DNA from: JAAYYM01 sp964638005
GTDB lineage: Bacteria > Bacillota > Clostridia > Lachnospirales > Lachnospiraceae
Length of the DNA stretch: 64,000 bases
Reading direction: 5' to 3'
Assembly (NCBI GenBank): GCA_964638005.1
Contig: CAZWXS010000001.1
Coordinates: forward strand, 62,001 to 126,000
A program made the translations under genes and the position numbers. The notes under the pieces were generated by a model that was not told the origin of the DNA, searched no databases, and worked only from the letters and a program-made list of their open reading frames with translations. Shown piece by piece: positions 8,387 through 17,295 of this stretch (position 1 is the stretch's first letter; each line of letters begins with the position of its first letter).

Positions 8387-9468
8387 TATGCATTTTCCTC
8401 CTCAAACTTCTTCATGAAGGCAACGAGCTTCTCAACGCCCTCAATCGGCATTGCATTATAGATGCTGGCTCTCATGCCACCTACGCTTCTGTGTCCCTTC
8501 AGGCTTTCAAAACCGGCTTCCTTTGCTTCCTTGACGAACTTCGCATCCAGTTCTTCACTGCCGGTTACAAAAGGTACATTCATCAATGAACGATCTTCCT
8601 TTACAACCGTACCCTTGAATAATTTGCTCTGATCCAAGAAATCATACAAAATGGCTGCTTTTTTCTCATTATGAGCCTTCATTGCAGACAATCCACCCAT
8701 TTTCTTAATCCACTTGAATACCTTACCGCAGATATAGATACCATATGCAGGCGGAGTATTGTAAAGAGACTCTGCATCTGCATGTGTCTTGTACTTTAAC
8801 ATAGTCGGTGTACCCGGCAGAGTATCCTCAGTGATCAGATCTTCCCTGATGATTACAATGACTACACCCGCGGGGCCGATATTTTTCTGAACGCCGCCAT
8901 AGATCACACCATATTTCGTTACATCTACCGGTTCTGACAAGAAGCAGGAGGATACATCCGCCACTAAGGTCTTACCCTTGGTATTCGGAAGCGTCTTGAA
9001 CTTCGTTCCGTAGATTGTGTTATTCTCACATATATATACATAATCGGCATCTTCTGAAATCGGAAGATCTGAACAATCGGGAATATAAGAAAATGTCTTG
9101 TCCTCGCTGCTCGCGATTTTGTTAGCCTTACCATAGATACATGCTTCCTGATATGCTTTCTTAGCCCACTGTCCCGTCACAATATAATCAGCCACTTTAT
9201 TCTTCATCAGATTCATGGGAATCATGGCAAACTGCTGGCTCGCGCCGCCCTGCAGGAACAGAACCTTGTAATTATCCGGAATATTCATAATCTCTCTGAG
9301 ATCTGCTTCCGCTTCCTTGATGATGTTATCGTAAGTCTTAGATCGATGACTCATCTCCATAACGGACATTCCGCTGCCTTTGTAATCCAACATCTCATCT
9401 GCAGCTTCTTTCAGTACTTCTTCAGGCAGAACTGCCGGGCCTGCTGAAAAATTGTAAACTCTTTTCAT
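8386..9468 (-). CDS. serC: Phosphoserine aminotransferase
   Basis: PLP enzyme converting 3-phosphohydroxypyruvate and glutamate to O-phosphoserine. 360 residues, the normal length, starting MKRVYNFSAGPAVLP (family N-terminus). QGGASQQFAMIPMN and the Schiff-base lysine in GGVQKNIGPAG are present. It lies 30 bases after the L,D-transpeptidase gene and overlaps serA by one base. No serB phosphatase gene is in the window. ATG at 9468 follows an AGGAGAT-type ribosome site. Confidence 0.96.
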   Translation of the reverse strand: MKRVYNFSAGPAVLPEEVLKEAADEMLDYKGSGMSVMEMSHRSKTYDNIIKEAEADLREIMNIPDNYKVLFLQGGASQQFAMIPMNLMKNKVADYIVTGQWAKKAYQEACIYGKANKIASSEDKTFSYIPDCSDLPISEDADYVYICENNTIYGTKFKTLPNTKGKTLVADVSSCFLSEPVDVTKYGVIYGGVQKNIGPAGVVIVIIREDLITEDTLPGTPTMLKYKTHADAESLYNTPPAYGIYICGKVFKWIKKMGGLSAMKAHNEKKAAILYDFLDQSKLFKGTVVKEDRSLMNVPFVTGSEELDAKFVKEAKEAGFESLKGHRSVGGMRASIYNAMPIEGVEKLVAFMKKFEEENA

Positions 9469-9498
9469 CTTTCTATCTCCTCCTACATTTTAAAATGC

Positions 9499-10902
9499 TC
9501 AATCTGTATAATACATAATCACCGGTGTCCCGATTTTAATCATATCATATAGTGCAGCTGCCTTTTCTTTCGGCAGATTAATACAACCGTGCGAGCCTGC
9601 TGTTTTATAGATATCACCACCGAATTCGTCACGCCATGTAGCGTCATGAATACCTATATTTCCTTTGACTGCCATCCAATAATACACAAACGACTCATAA
9701 TCGGCTCCGTGCAGAGTCCTGTTTTTCTGCATATAATAAACTTCACACAATGCCGAAGGCGTATCATGTCTTCTGGCCAGATTTCCCGTTACGATATCTG
9801 TACTGAGTGCAAGCTTTTTATTCTTGTAATAATATAACTTTTGAGCCGTCATGTCTACCTCAATATAGGTGTTTCCCATATCGATTTCTTCTCTCGGCTC
9901 TCCGACCTGCGAATATATAGGCTTTCTTCCAATCTTGCTTCCGCGTTCAAGTGCACTGAATATCTGTGCGGTCTCTGCTTCCCGGTCTACAATATAGCCC
10001 TTGCCTTTCGAATGGATCGTAACAACCTTACCGTCATCTCTTGTCCATGTCCTTACATTTCCTTTGGAGTTGAACATCTGTGCAATCTCGTCCGTATATG
10101 CATTGATTTTCTCTTCATCAAACGTCAATGCATCATTCTTCAGCAGGAAATCTCCCTTCTCATCGACACAGATCCAATCTGAAATCTTTCCGCCGTCCAA
10201 AATGAGTTCCAATGCACCATCCCGGAGTGCAATCTGAGCTGACTGAGCTTTTTCAATCTTACTCCACAAATCATATGTCTTTTCTTCTTCCGCAGAAAGC
10301 TCGGGCATATAATAGCATTCCTGCTCTGAAAGGGAAAGGGTTGTATTTCCTTCCTCAATTGCAGTCCTGATCAGTTCCGAAGTCTTCTTCGGGTCTATGA
10401 TTTCAACTCTGTGGTCTTTGAGCACATAACCATCGGGCGACTTCTTAATCTTAGGAGCAAGCTTTCCGTTGAGAGCCTCCAACTGATAGCATTTCAATTC
10501 TTCACAGACATGCTCCAACAGCTCGGCATCATAAGAAATCTGTGGCTTTAACTGTACGTTGACCGGATAGAAATAGTAATATCCCCAATTAAACGGATTC
10601 TGTCGATTCTTGATCTCATTCAGCGCAGACGTATAATCCACGGCATAATCAATCTGTTCACCGGTAATCGTCTCCTGCTTTCCGTTCTGTTCTTCAATCG
10701 TCAGTATGTAATCCTCTGTAGCGTCAATCAAAGATTGATTGACCGCAGTGACATCCATTCCTGTACAATACGTATCATTAATCCATGTTCCGTACACAAA
10801 ATAAGGGCTGTAGTAATATCCTAGTGTAATATAGCCTGCTATTGCTACCAGAAGCAATGCACCAAGCACAATTGCACATATCTTCGCCGTTTTTTTTATC
10901 AT
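9499..10902 (-). CDS. L,D-transpeptidase (YkuD) with peptidoglycan-binding domain
   Basis: Cell-wall enzyme expected to form 3-3 cross-links or attach proteins to peptidoglycan. 467 residues: a short cytoplasmic basic start, one transmembrane helix (about 7-28), an extracytoplasmic region of about 280 residues with two alpha/beta repeats resembling the PG-binding domain found with clostridial YkuD proteins, then the YkuD domain (about 340-467). The catalytic motif is intact: GIHDATW, then AGSHGCINLP with the Cys nucleophile and its His. It sits between ilvB and serC with 45 and 30 base gaps and no terminator, so it is probably co-transcribed with amino-acid genes. Confidence 0.92.
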   Translation of the reverse strand: MIKKTAKICAIVLGALLLVAIAGYITLGYYYSPYFVYGTWINDTYCTGMDVTAVNQSLIDATEDYILTIEEQNGKQETITGEQIDYAVDYTSALNEIKNRQNPFNWGYYYFYPVNVQLKPQISYDAELLEHVCEELKCYQLEALNGKLAPKIKKSPDGYVLKDHRVEIIDPKKTSELIRTAIEEGNTTLSLSEQECYYMPELSAEEEKTYDLWSKIEKAQSAQIALRDGALELILDGGKISDWICVDEKGDFLLKNDALTFDEEKINAYTDEIAQMFNSKGNVRTWTRDDGKVVTIHSKGKGYIVDREAETAQIFSALERGSKIGRKPIYSQVGEPREEIDMGNTYIEVDMTAQKLYYYKNKKLALSTDIVTGNLARRHDTPSALCEVYYMQKNRTLHGADYESFVYYWMAVKGNIGIHDATWRDEFGGDIYKTAGSHGCINLPKEKAAALYDMIKIGTPVIMYYTD

Positions 10903-10947
10903 TCGTAAGTGGTTCCTCTCATAGCTTCTATGACAACAAGGAAAAGA

Positions 10948-12630
10948 CTAGTCTACAATGTCCTTTAGATCATCTGCATCAAACGCTTCATCAATGGCGG
11001 CTCCTGCCGGCACCATCGGAAAGACCTTGTCATCACTGTCAATCATACATTCTATCACAACAGGCTTCTTAAGCGCAATGGCTTTTTCAATCGCCGGTGC
11101 AATTTCTTCCTTCGCAGATACTCTGATTGCTTCACATCCAAGTGCTTCTGCCACCTTCACAAAGTCAACCTTATCTTGAAGTACGGTATTAGAATATCTG
11201 CCTTCATAGAATAAAGTCTGCCACTGACGCACCATACCGAGCACCTGATTGTTGATCACAACCTCAATGATCGGAATATCATATCTGCTCGCAGTTGCAA
11301 GCTCATTCATATTCATTCTGAAGCATCCGTCACCCGCGATATTGATGACCGTCTTATCCGGTCTGCCCACTTTGGCTCCGATACATGCTCCAAGTCCGTA
11401 ACCCATAGTACCCAGACCGCCTGAAGTAATAAATGTACGCGGTTTGGAATACTTGTAGAACTGTGCTGCCCACATCTGATGCTGTCCTACATCCGTTGTG
11501 ATAATTGCTTCACCCTTTGTCACCTCATAAATCTGTTCAATAACATATGGACATGTCAGCTTCTTCTGCTGATATTTTAAAGGATATTTCTCTTTGTATT
11601 CCTGAATCTTCTGAATCCATTCCTTATGATCCTGCTGTTTCAATTTGCCGTTCAAGCATGTCATGACATTCTTCACATCACCGATGATATGCGCCGTGGA
11701 TTTGATATTCTTATTGATTTCCGCAGCATCTATATCTATATGAAGAACCTTTGCATTCTGTGCAAATTTCTTGGCATTTCCGGTCACACGGTCTGAGAAC
11801 CTTGCTCCGATGGCGATTAGTAAATCGCATTGGCTGACACCGTAATTGGCTGTCTTGGTTCCGTGCATTCCGATCATTCCGGTATACAACTCATCCGTAC
11901 CGTCAAAGGCTCCTTTTCCCATCAAGGTGTCGCATACAGGTGCATCGATCAAATGTGCAAACTCGGCAACCTCTTTGGTTGCTTCCGAAATAACGGCACC
12001 GCCTCCGACATAGATGTACGGCTTTTTGCTTGCTTCGATGAGCTTAATCGCTTCGCTGATGTCTTCTGCACAAAAATCCGATACTCTTTCAATCTTCTCC
12101 GGCGTAACCGGTGTAAACTCTGCCTTGTTAGCCGTCACATCCTTGGTAATATCCACAAGCACAGGACCCGGTCTGCCGGTCTGCGCGATTGTAAATGCTT
12201 TTCTGAGCGTATCTGCCAGTTCATTGACGTCTTTCACAATGTAACCATGCTTTGTAATCGGCATTGTCACGCCTGCGATATCAACCTCCTGGAACGTATC
12301 CTTTCCCAACAAAGGCAGTACGACATTGGCTGTGATGGCTACCATCGGAACAGAATCCATATATGCAGTTGCAATCCCGGTAACCAGATTCGTTGCTCCC
12401 GGGCCGCTGGTTGCCATGCAGACACCGACCTTGCCGGTTGCCCTCGCATATCCGTCAGCCGCATGTGCCGCTCCCTGTTCATGTGAAGTCAGATAATGCG
12501 TGATTGAATCCTTGTATTTATATAATTCATCGTAAATATTCAAAATGGTGCCGCCCGGATATCCGAACACGGTATCCACGCCCTGTTCCTTCAAGCATTC
12601 CATTACAATCTGTGCACCTGTTAACTGCAT
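10948..12630 (-). CDS. ilvB: Acetolactate synthase, catalytic subunit
   Basis: Thiamine-diphosphate/FAD enzyme making acetolactate (valine, leucine) or acetohydroxybutyrate (isoleucine). 560 residues: MQLTGAQIVMECLKEQGVD start, GYPGGTILN, catalytic Glu in SHEQGAAHAADGYAR, FAD domain in the middle, and the ThDP motif GDGCFRMNMNELATA near 440. Length and motifs fit the biosynthetic IlvB type. No regulatory subunit gene (ilvN/ilvH) and no ilvC lies beside it, unlike many clusters. It is 53 bases after ilvD in the run leuB-ilvD-ilvB. A strong AGGAGA precedes the ATG. Confidence 0.95.
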   Translation of the reverse strand: MQLTGAQIVMECLKEQGVDTVFGYPGGTILNIYDELYKYKDSITHYLTSHEQGAAHAADGYARATGKVGVCMATSGPGATNLVTGIATAYMDSVPMVAITANVVLPLLGKDTFQEVDIAGVTMPITKHGYIVKDVNELADTLRKAFTIAQTGRPGPVLVDITKDVTANKAEFTPVTPEKIERVSDFCAEDISEAIKLIEASKKPYIYVGGGAVISEATKEVAEFAHLIDAPVCDTLMGKGAFDGTDELYTGMIGMHGTKTANYGVSQCDLLIAIGARFSDRVTGNAKKFAQNAKVLHIDIDAAEINKNIKSTAHIIGDVKNVMTCLNGKLKQQDHKEWIQKIQEYKEKYPLKYQQKKLTCPYVIEQIYEVTKGEAIITTDVGQHQMWAAQFYKYSKPRTFITSGGLGTMGYGLGACIGAKVGRPDKTVINIAGDGCFRMNMNELATASRYDIPIIEVVINNQVLGMVRQWQTLFYEGRYSNTVLQDKVDFVKVAEALGCEAIRVSAKEEIAPAIEKAIALKKPVVIECMIDSDDKVFPMVPAGAAIDEAFDADDLKDIVD

Positions 12631-12683
12631 ATGATTCTCCTTTCGCCTAGCCCGTTTTATGTGATCATCTCATGTAATATTTC

Positions 12684-14345
12684 TTACAGTTTCAGTACTG
12701 CTCCCTTGTCGGCACTGGTAACCATCTTCGCATATCTTGCTAAGTATCCCGTTGTAACCTGTGGTGTTCTTGGCTTCCATGCTGCTTTTCTCTTCGCAAA
12801 TTCTTCGTCGCTGATGATAAAGTCCAGCTTATTTTCAGAAATATTGATCTTGATCAGATCACCCTCTTCTACAAGTGCAATCGGTCCGCCTACGGCCGCT
12901 TCCGGTGATACATGTCCAATGGATGCACCTCTGCTGGCTCCTGAGAAACGACCGTCTGTAATCAGTGCAACAGAGGAACCAAGTCCCATACCGGCAATTG
13001 CAGAAGTCGGATTGAGCATTTCTCTCATACCCGGGCCACCCTTCGGTCCTTCATAACGAATGACTACAACATCACCTTCTACAATCTTACCTGACTTAAT
13101 GGCTGTGATTGCATCTTCTTCGCAGTCAAATACTCTTGCAGGACCTTCATGTACAAGCATTTCCGGAGCCACTGCCGAACGCTTTACAACACCTGAATCC
13201 GGTGCAAGATTTCCACGAAGGATTGCAATTCCACCAGTCTCACTATATGGATTCTCAATCGGACGGATGACATTCGGATCTTTGTTGACACATCCTTCAA
13301 TATTCTCAGCTACAGTCTTACCTGTTGCAGTGATCATATCTGTATGCAATAATCCCTTTTTATTTAACTCATTCATAACCGCATAGACACCGCCTGCAGC
13401 ATTCAACTGCTCAATATAGGTATGTCCTGCAGGTGCCAGATGACACAGGTTCGGTGTTCTTGCACTGACTTCATTTGCAATGTCAACGTTCAATTCTACA
13501 CCTGCTTCATGAGCAATTGCCGGCAAATGCAACATAGAATTTGTAGAACATCCGAGTGCCATATCGATTGCAAGGGCATTCATAAACGCCTTTTCATTCA
13601 TAATATCTCTTGGCTTAATATCCTTTTCCAAAAGTTCCATGATCTTCATACCGGCATGCTTAGCCAGTCTGATACGCTCTGAATAAACAGCAGGAATCGT
13701 TCCGTTTCCCTGAAGCGCCATTCCAAGTGCTTCTGTCAGACAGTTCATGCTGTTCGCCGTATACATTCCTGAACAGGAACCACAAGAAGGACAAGCCTTC
13801 TCTTCAAATTCTGTCAGTTCTTCTGGTGTGATCTTACCTGCAGCATGTGCTCCGACTGCTTCAAACAGACTGGAAAGACTCGTCTTCTCTCCCTGCACGC
13901 AGCCAGCCAACATCGGACCGCCTGATACGAAAATGGTCGGAATATTCAATCTTGCTGCCGCCATCAAAAGTCCCGGTACATTCTTATCGCAGTTAGGAAC
14001 CATAACGAGTGCGTCAAACTGATGTGCAATCGCCATACACTCTGTCGAATCAGCGATCAGATCACGTGTGACCAGTGAATACTTCATACCGACATGCCCC
14101 ATTGCGATTCCGTCACATACCGCAATCGCCGGAAACATGATCGGAGTTCCGCCTGCCATGGAAACGCCCATTTTAACTGCATTTACGATCTTATCCAGGT
14201 TCATATGCCCCGGTACGATTTCATTATAGGAACTGACAATACCGATCAACGGTCTGTCCATTTCTTCTCTTGTATATCCAAGTGCATTAAATAAAGATCT
14301 GTGCGGTGCCTGTTGAGCACCTTTGGTTACATTATCACTTCTCAT
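12684..14345 (-). CDS. ilvD: Dihydroxy-acid dehydratase
   Basis: Iron-sulfur dehydratase of valine/isoleucine synthesis, giving the 2-keto acids. The three cluster cysteines are seen in PNCDKNVPG, and in CPSCGSC (first and last Cys context) followed by MYTANSMNCLTEA. The C-terminal half has TDGRFSGASRG and HVSPEA. Three nearby ATGs exist. The one at 14345 (protein starting MRSDN, 553 residues) is preferred since it matches the family start and lies 10 bases from GGAGG; the one at 14351 is four bases from it. Gap of about 50 bases to both leuB and ilvB. Confidence 0.96.
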   Translation of the reverse strand: MRSDNVTKGAQQAPHRSLFNALGYTREEMDRPLIGIVSSYNEIVPGHMNLDKIVNAVKMGVSMAGGTPIMFPAIAVCDGIAMGHVGMKYSLVTRDLIADSTECMAIAHQFDALVMVPNCDKNVPGLLMAAARLNIPTIFVSGGPMLAGCVQGEKTSLSSLFEAVGAHAAGKITPEELTEFEEKACPSCGSCSGMYTANSMNCLTEALGMALQGNGTIPAVYSERIRLAKHAGMKIMELLEKDIKPRDIMNEKAFMNALAIDMALGCSTNSMLHLPAIAHEAGVELNVDIANEVSARTPNLCHLAPAGHTYIEQLNAAGGVYAVMNELNKKGLLHTDMITATGKTVAENIEGCVNKDPNVIRPIENPYSETGGIAILRGNLAPDSGVVKRSAVAPEMLVHEGPARVFDCEEDAITAIKSGKIVEGDVVVIRYEGPKGGPGMREMLNPTSAIAGMGLGSSVALITDGRFSGASRGASIGHVSPEAAVGGPIALVEEGDLIKINISENKLDFIISDEEFAKRKAAWKPRTPQVTTGYLARYAKMVTSADKGAVLKL

Positions 14346-14399
14346 GTTCATTCATCCTCCCATATGCTTTTATACATTCTGCGACCATTTTTTCTGCAA

Positions 14400-15482
14400 T
14401 TATATTCTTTCCGCAATCAGCGAACCCATCTCAATCGTTCCAACCAGTTTGCAGCCTTCTGACATAATATCACCTGTACGGTATCCGTCATCCAATACTT
14501 TCTTAACCGCTGCATCGATTGCGTCCGCCTCCTGATCCAGATCCAACGAATAACGGAGCATCATAGATGCTGATAAGATCGTTGCAATCGGATTTGCCAG
14601 ATTCTTGCCTGCAATATCAGGTGCAGAACCATGACTCGGCTCGTACAATCCAAACTTCGTATCATTTAAACTGGCTGAAGCCAACATTCCGATGGAACCT
14701 GTTACCATACTTGCTTCATCTGATAAGATATCTCCAAACATATTCTCTGTTAAAATGACATCAAACTGAGATGGATCTTTGACCAACTGCATTGCACAAT
14801 TATCAACCAGCATATTCTCTAACTGAACCTCCGGATAATCCTTTGCCACCTCTGCCACAACGCTTCTCCAGAGTCTCGAAGAATCCAGCACATTTGCCTT
14901 ATCGACACTTGTCACCTTCTTCTTTCTCTTCATTGCAATATCAAAGCCCTTAATGGCAATTCTTCTGATTTCATTTTCATCATAGGACAGGGTATCAATC
15001 GCCTTCTTAACACCATTTTCCTCAATGGTCTTACGTTCTCCGAAGTACAATCCGCCTGTCAGTTCACGCATGATCATCATATCAAACCCCTGATCTGCAA
15101 TCTCCTTCTTCAATGGACACGCATCTGCCAGCACTTCATAAAGTACAGCAGGTCTTAAGTTGGCAAATAAGTTCAGTTCCTTACGAAGTCTGAGAAGTCC
15201 CGCTTCCGGTCGAAGCTTCGGATCAATCTGATACCACGGTGAAGTTGTTGTATCTCCGCCAATCGAACCCATCAATACTGCATCTGCACTCTTTGCAATC
15301 TCTATAGTTTCGTCTGTCAGTGAAGTTCCATGTACATCAATGGATGCTCCCCCCATCAGAATTTCCGTAAATTCAAACTTATGATTATATTTTTCAGCAA
15401 CCCGATTCAAAACCTTTTGTGCCTCTGTCACGATTTCAGGACCGATTCCGTCACCCTTAATACTTGCAATCTGAAAATTCAT
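14400..15482 (-). CDS. leuB: 3-isopropylmalate dehydrogenase
   Basis: NAD-dependent oxidative decarboxylation of 3-isopropylmalate in leucine synthesis. 360 residues, normal length. Family motifs: GDGIGPEIV at the start, the Arg-rich stretch LLRLRKELNLFANLRP, MRELTGGLYFG, the Tyr-free DKANVLDSSRLWR lysine region, and NMFGDILSDEAS with the metal-binding Asp residues, then EPSHGSAPDIAGK. First gene of the leuB-ilvD-ilvB-ldt-serC-serA run, with a promoter about 65 bases upstream. leuA, leuC and leuD are not in the window. The leader is too short for a T-box. Confidence 0.96.
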   Translation of the reverse strand: MNFQIASIKGDGIGPEIVTEAQKVLNRVAEKYNHKFEFTEILMGGASIDVHGTSLTDETIEIAKSADAVLMGSIGGDTTTSPWYQIDPKLRPEAGLLRLRKELNLFANLRPAVLYEVLADACPLKKEIADQGFDMMIMRELTGGLYFGERKTIEENGVKKAIDTLSYDENEIRRIAIKGFDIAMKRKKKVTSVDKANVLDSSRLWRSVVAEVAKDYPEVQLENMLVDNCAMQLVKDPSQFDVILTENMFGDILSDEASMVTGSIGMLASASLNDTKFGLYEPSHGSAPDIAGKNLANPIATILSASMMLRYSLDLDQEADAIDAAVKKVLDDGYRTGDIMSEGCKLVGTIEMGSLIAERI

Positions 15483-15546
15483 CTTCCAAACCTCTTTTCT
15501 TTGTCATACCTATCCTGATGCCCCTTTTGAAAAGGATATCTTACTA

Positions 15547-15575
15547 ATGATAGCCTATTTACATGCAAATTTCAA
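15547..15575 (-). promoter_or_regulatory. Promoter for leuB-ilvD-ilvB-ldt-serC-serA
   Basis: Minus strand: -35 TTGAAA (15575-15570), 17-base spacer, -10 TATCAT (15552-15547). It is the only convincing promoter seen upstream of the six-gene run. The remaining leader to the leuB ATG is about 60 bases and shows no T-box or long attenuator. Confidence 0.65.
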
Positions 15576-15707
15576 GGTATAATGTCCGGTGATGAATTCC
15601 ATAACCTGATGTTATAAAGATTGGGGAGACTCATAATCCGAGATGACCGAGCACTCTGTAGCAGCGGAAGAAACTATGCCACAACGCTTGGTATTCAATG
15701 ATTCGTT

Positions 15708-15748
15708 TTGTGTAAAAAAAATCTCTCAAAGCAGTAGCTTCGAGAGAC
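15708..15748 (-). terminator. Terminator after the aldo/keto reductase gene
   Basis: Minus-strand hairpin TCTCTCGAAGC - TACT - GCTTTGAGAGA (15748-15721 region) followed by eight T residues (15720-15713). Strong intrinsic terminator 14 bases past the stop. The rest of 15576-15707 contains a small inverted repeat (ATAAC...GTTAT) and no gene I can support. Confidence 0.88.
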
Positions 15749-15761
15749 AATTATTTAAATC

Positions 15762-16841
15762 TTAATACCAGTCGTGTTTTTCATCACGATTTAGTTCATT
15801 GATGCGATTCATTTCCTCAGCAGTCAGTTCAAAGTTGAACAAATCAAGATTCTCTTTGATGTGATCCGGATTGCTGGAACCGGGAATAACCACCACACCT
15901 TTTTGCAGATTCCAACGTAATATCACCTGTGCGGAAGTAACATTGTGCGCGTCAGAAATTCCAGAAATTGTCTCATCTCCGAGTAATTCGGCAGTATGTC
16001 CTCGTCCTCCAAGCGGATACCAGCCTTCTACGACGATGCCTAAGCTTTGAATATAGGGAATGACATCATTCTCCTGATAATAGGGATGGATCTCATTTTG
16101 CACAACGGCAGGCATGATTGTGATTTGCGGAAGGAACGTTTCCAGTTCTTCTACATACCAATTGGATAAACCGATGGAACGGATTTTTCCGTCTGCTACT
16201 GCCCGCTCCATTGCTTTATATGCTTCTGCATCTCCATTTCCGGGATGATGAAGCAGCATAAGGTCTATATATTCCACATCCAATTTTTCCAACGCTTCAT
16301 CAATTGCATTTTCAGCATCACTGAATTGATTCGGATACAGTTTCGTCGTAACAAATATCTCTTCTCTCGGGATGCCGGATTCTCTGATTCCCTGTCCAAC
16401 TGCTTCTTCATTGTGGTACATATATGCTGTATCAATCAGACGACCACCGAATTGTAAGAGTTCGGTAACTGAATCCACGCATTCTTCATCAAGCAGATTG
16501 TATGTGCCAAGTCCGAGTATCGGCATATCATATCCACTATTCAAAGTTACAGTCTTTGTCGCAAAATCAAATACCGGAGAATTGAACTGTGTAGTATCAT
16601 TCATAACTTTACTTTCTTTTTTCATGTTAACTCCTTCGTCCACTGTTTCACTCTGAGGCTCGTCAGAACTCAATGCTGAGTCAGACTCTTCTTTTGATTC
16701 GAAACTTGATACTGCGCCAGATTCTGCTATCGGCTCTGCATTTGCTTCAGCATCTGACTCTCCGCCAATGTTACATCCTGCACACCCAAGAAGAAAAAGT
16801 GCAAGCAGCACAGACTGTATAAGATGGATTGCTTTTCTCAT
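15762..16841 (-). CDS. Aldo/keto reductase with lipoprotein signal peptide
   Basis: NAD(P)H-dependent oxidoreductase fold fused to an export signal. 359 residues: a lipoprotein signal (hydrophobic 8-19, lipobox LLGC with Cys20), an Asp/Glu/Ser/Ala-rich linker (24-75), then a complete aldo/keto reductase barrel. The catalytic tetrad is intact: D137 and Y142 in DTAYMYHNE, K167 in VTTK, H198/H199 in LMLLHHP. C-terminal cofactor motifs VIPGSSNPDHIKEN are present. An internal ATG near residue 80 (MNDTTQF) could give a cytoplasmic form, but the frame from 16841 is continuous and GGGAG precedes it. It follows a truncated alcohol dehydrogenase gene and has probably lost its original promoter. Confidence 0.88.
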   Translation of the reverse strand: MRKAIHLIQSVLLALFLLGCAGCNIGGESDAEANAEPIAESGAVSSFESKEESDSALSSDEPQSETVDEGVNMKKESKVMNDTTQFNSPVFDFATKTVTLNSGYDMPILGLGTYNLLDEECVDSVTELLQFGGRLIDTAYMYHNEEAVGQGIRESGIPREEIFVTTKLYPNQFSDAENAIDEALEKLDVEYIDLMLLHHPGNGDAEAYKAMERAVADGKIRSIGLSNWYVEELETFLPQITIMPAVVQNEIHPYYQENDVIPYIQSLGIVVEGWYPLGGRGHTAELLGDETISGISDAHNVTSAQVILRWNLQKGVVVIPGSSNPDHIKENLDLFNFELTAEEMNRINELNRDEKHDWY

Positions 16842-16860
16842 AACATTTCATCTCCCTCGA

Positions 16861-17295
16861 TTACTGATATGATTTTTCCAAAACTGCAGCACAATCCTCA
16901 TCTGTCATTTCACAAGGATTGGATGTAAACAAAATACCCTGCATACTTCTTGCACCCTTGGCAATCGTCATCGCTTCTCTTTTCTCGAATCCATAATCGC
17001 TCAATTTTAAGTTTTCAACACCACATGCTTTTTGAAGATTCATGAGTGCTGTAATGAAATCCTGCGGTTCGTCTGCATTTGGCACTCCCATAGCACGAGC
17101 CATCTTGATAAACTGCTCGTCGCAGGCATGACGTTCTATAAAAAACTCATAAAATGCTTTGGAAATGATAATCAGCCCTGCTCCATGTGGAAGTCCGTGA
17201 TGATAAGCACTCATAGAATGTTCCAAAGAATGAGCTGCTGTCGTAAGTGTCAAATTCATTGTAATACCTGCCATTGTAGACGCATAAGCTACATG
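16861..17295 (-). pseudogene. Iron-containing alcohol dehydrogenase, C-terminal remnant
   Basis: Only about 144 residues of a protein normally near 380. The reading frame opens abruptly at 17295 (first residues HVAYASTMAG after an in-frame TAG at 17298-17296) and has the C-terminal helical domain with the metal-ligand His pattern HSLEHSMSAYHHGLPHG. The N-terminal nucleotide-binding domain of roughly 240 residues is missing. A short product could start at ATG 17274, but it would lack the NAD site. The sequence then runs directly into a LysR gene on the other strand, which is also missing its 5' end. Best read as one deletion that removed both 5' ends and the shared promoter region. Confidence 0.85.

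Noticed and set aside
15483..15546. T-box or attenuator before leuB
   Set aside because: Leader is only about 60 bases and lacks the T-box sequence and terminator/antiterminator pair.
15576..15707. TATAAT at 15578-15583 on the plus strand and possible coding remnant after it
   Set aside because: No -35 at suitable spacing, frames are short and broken, and no family is recognisable.
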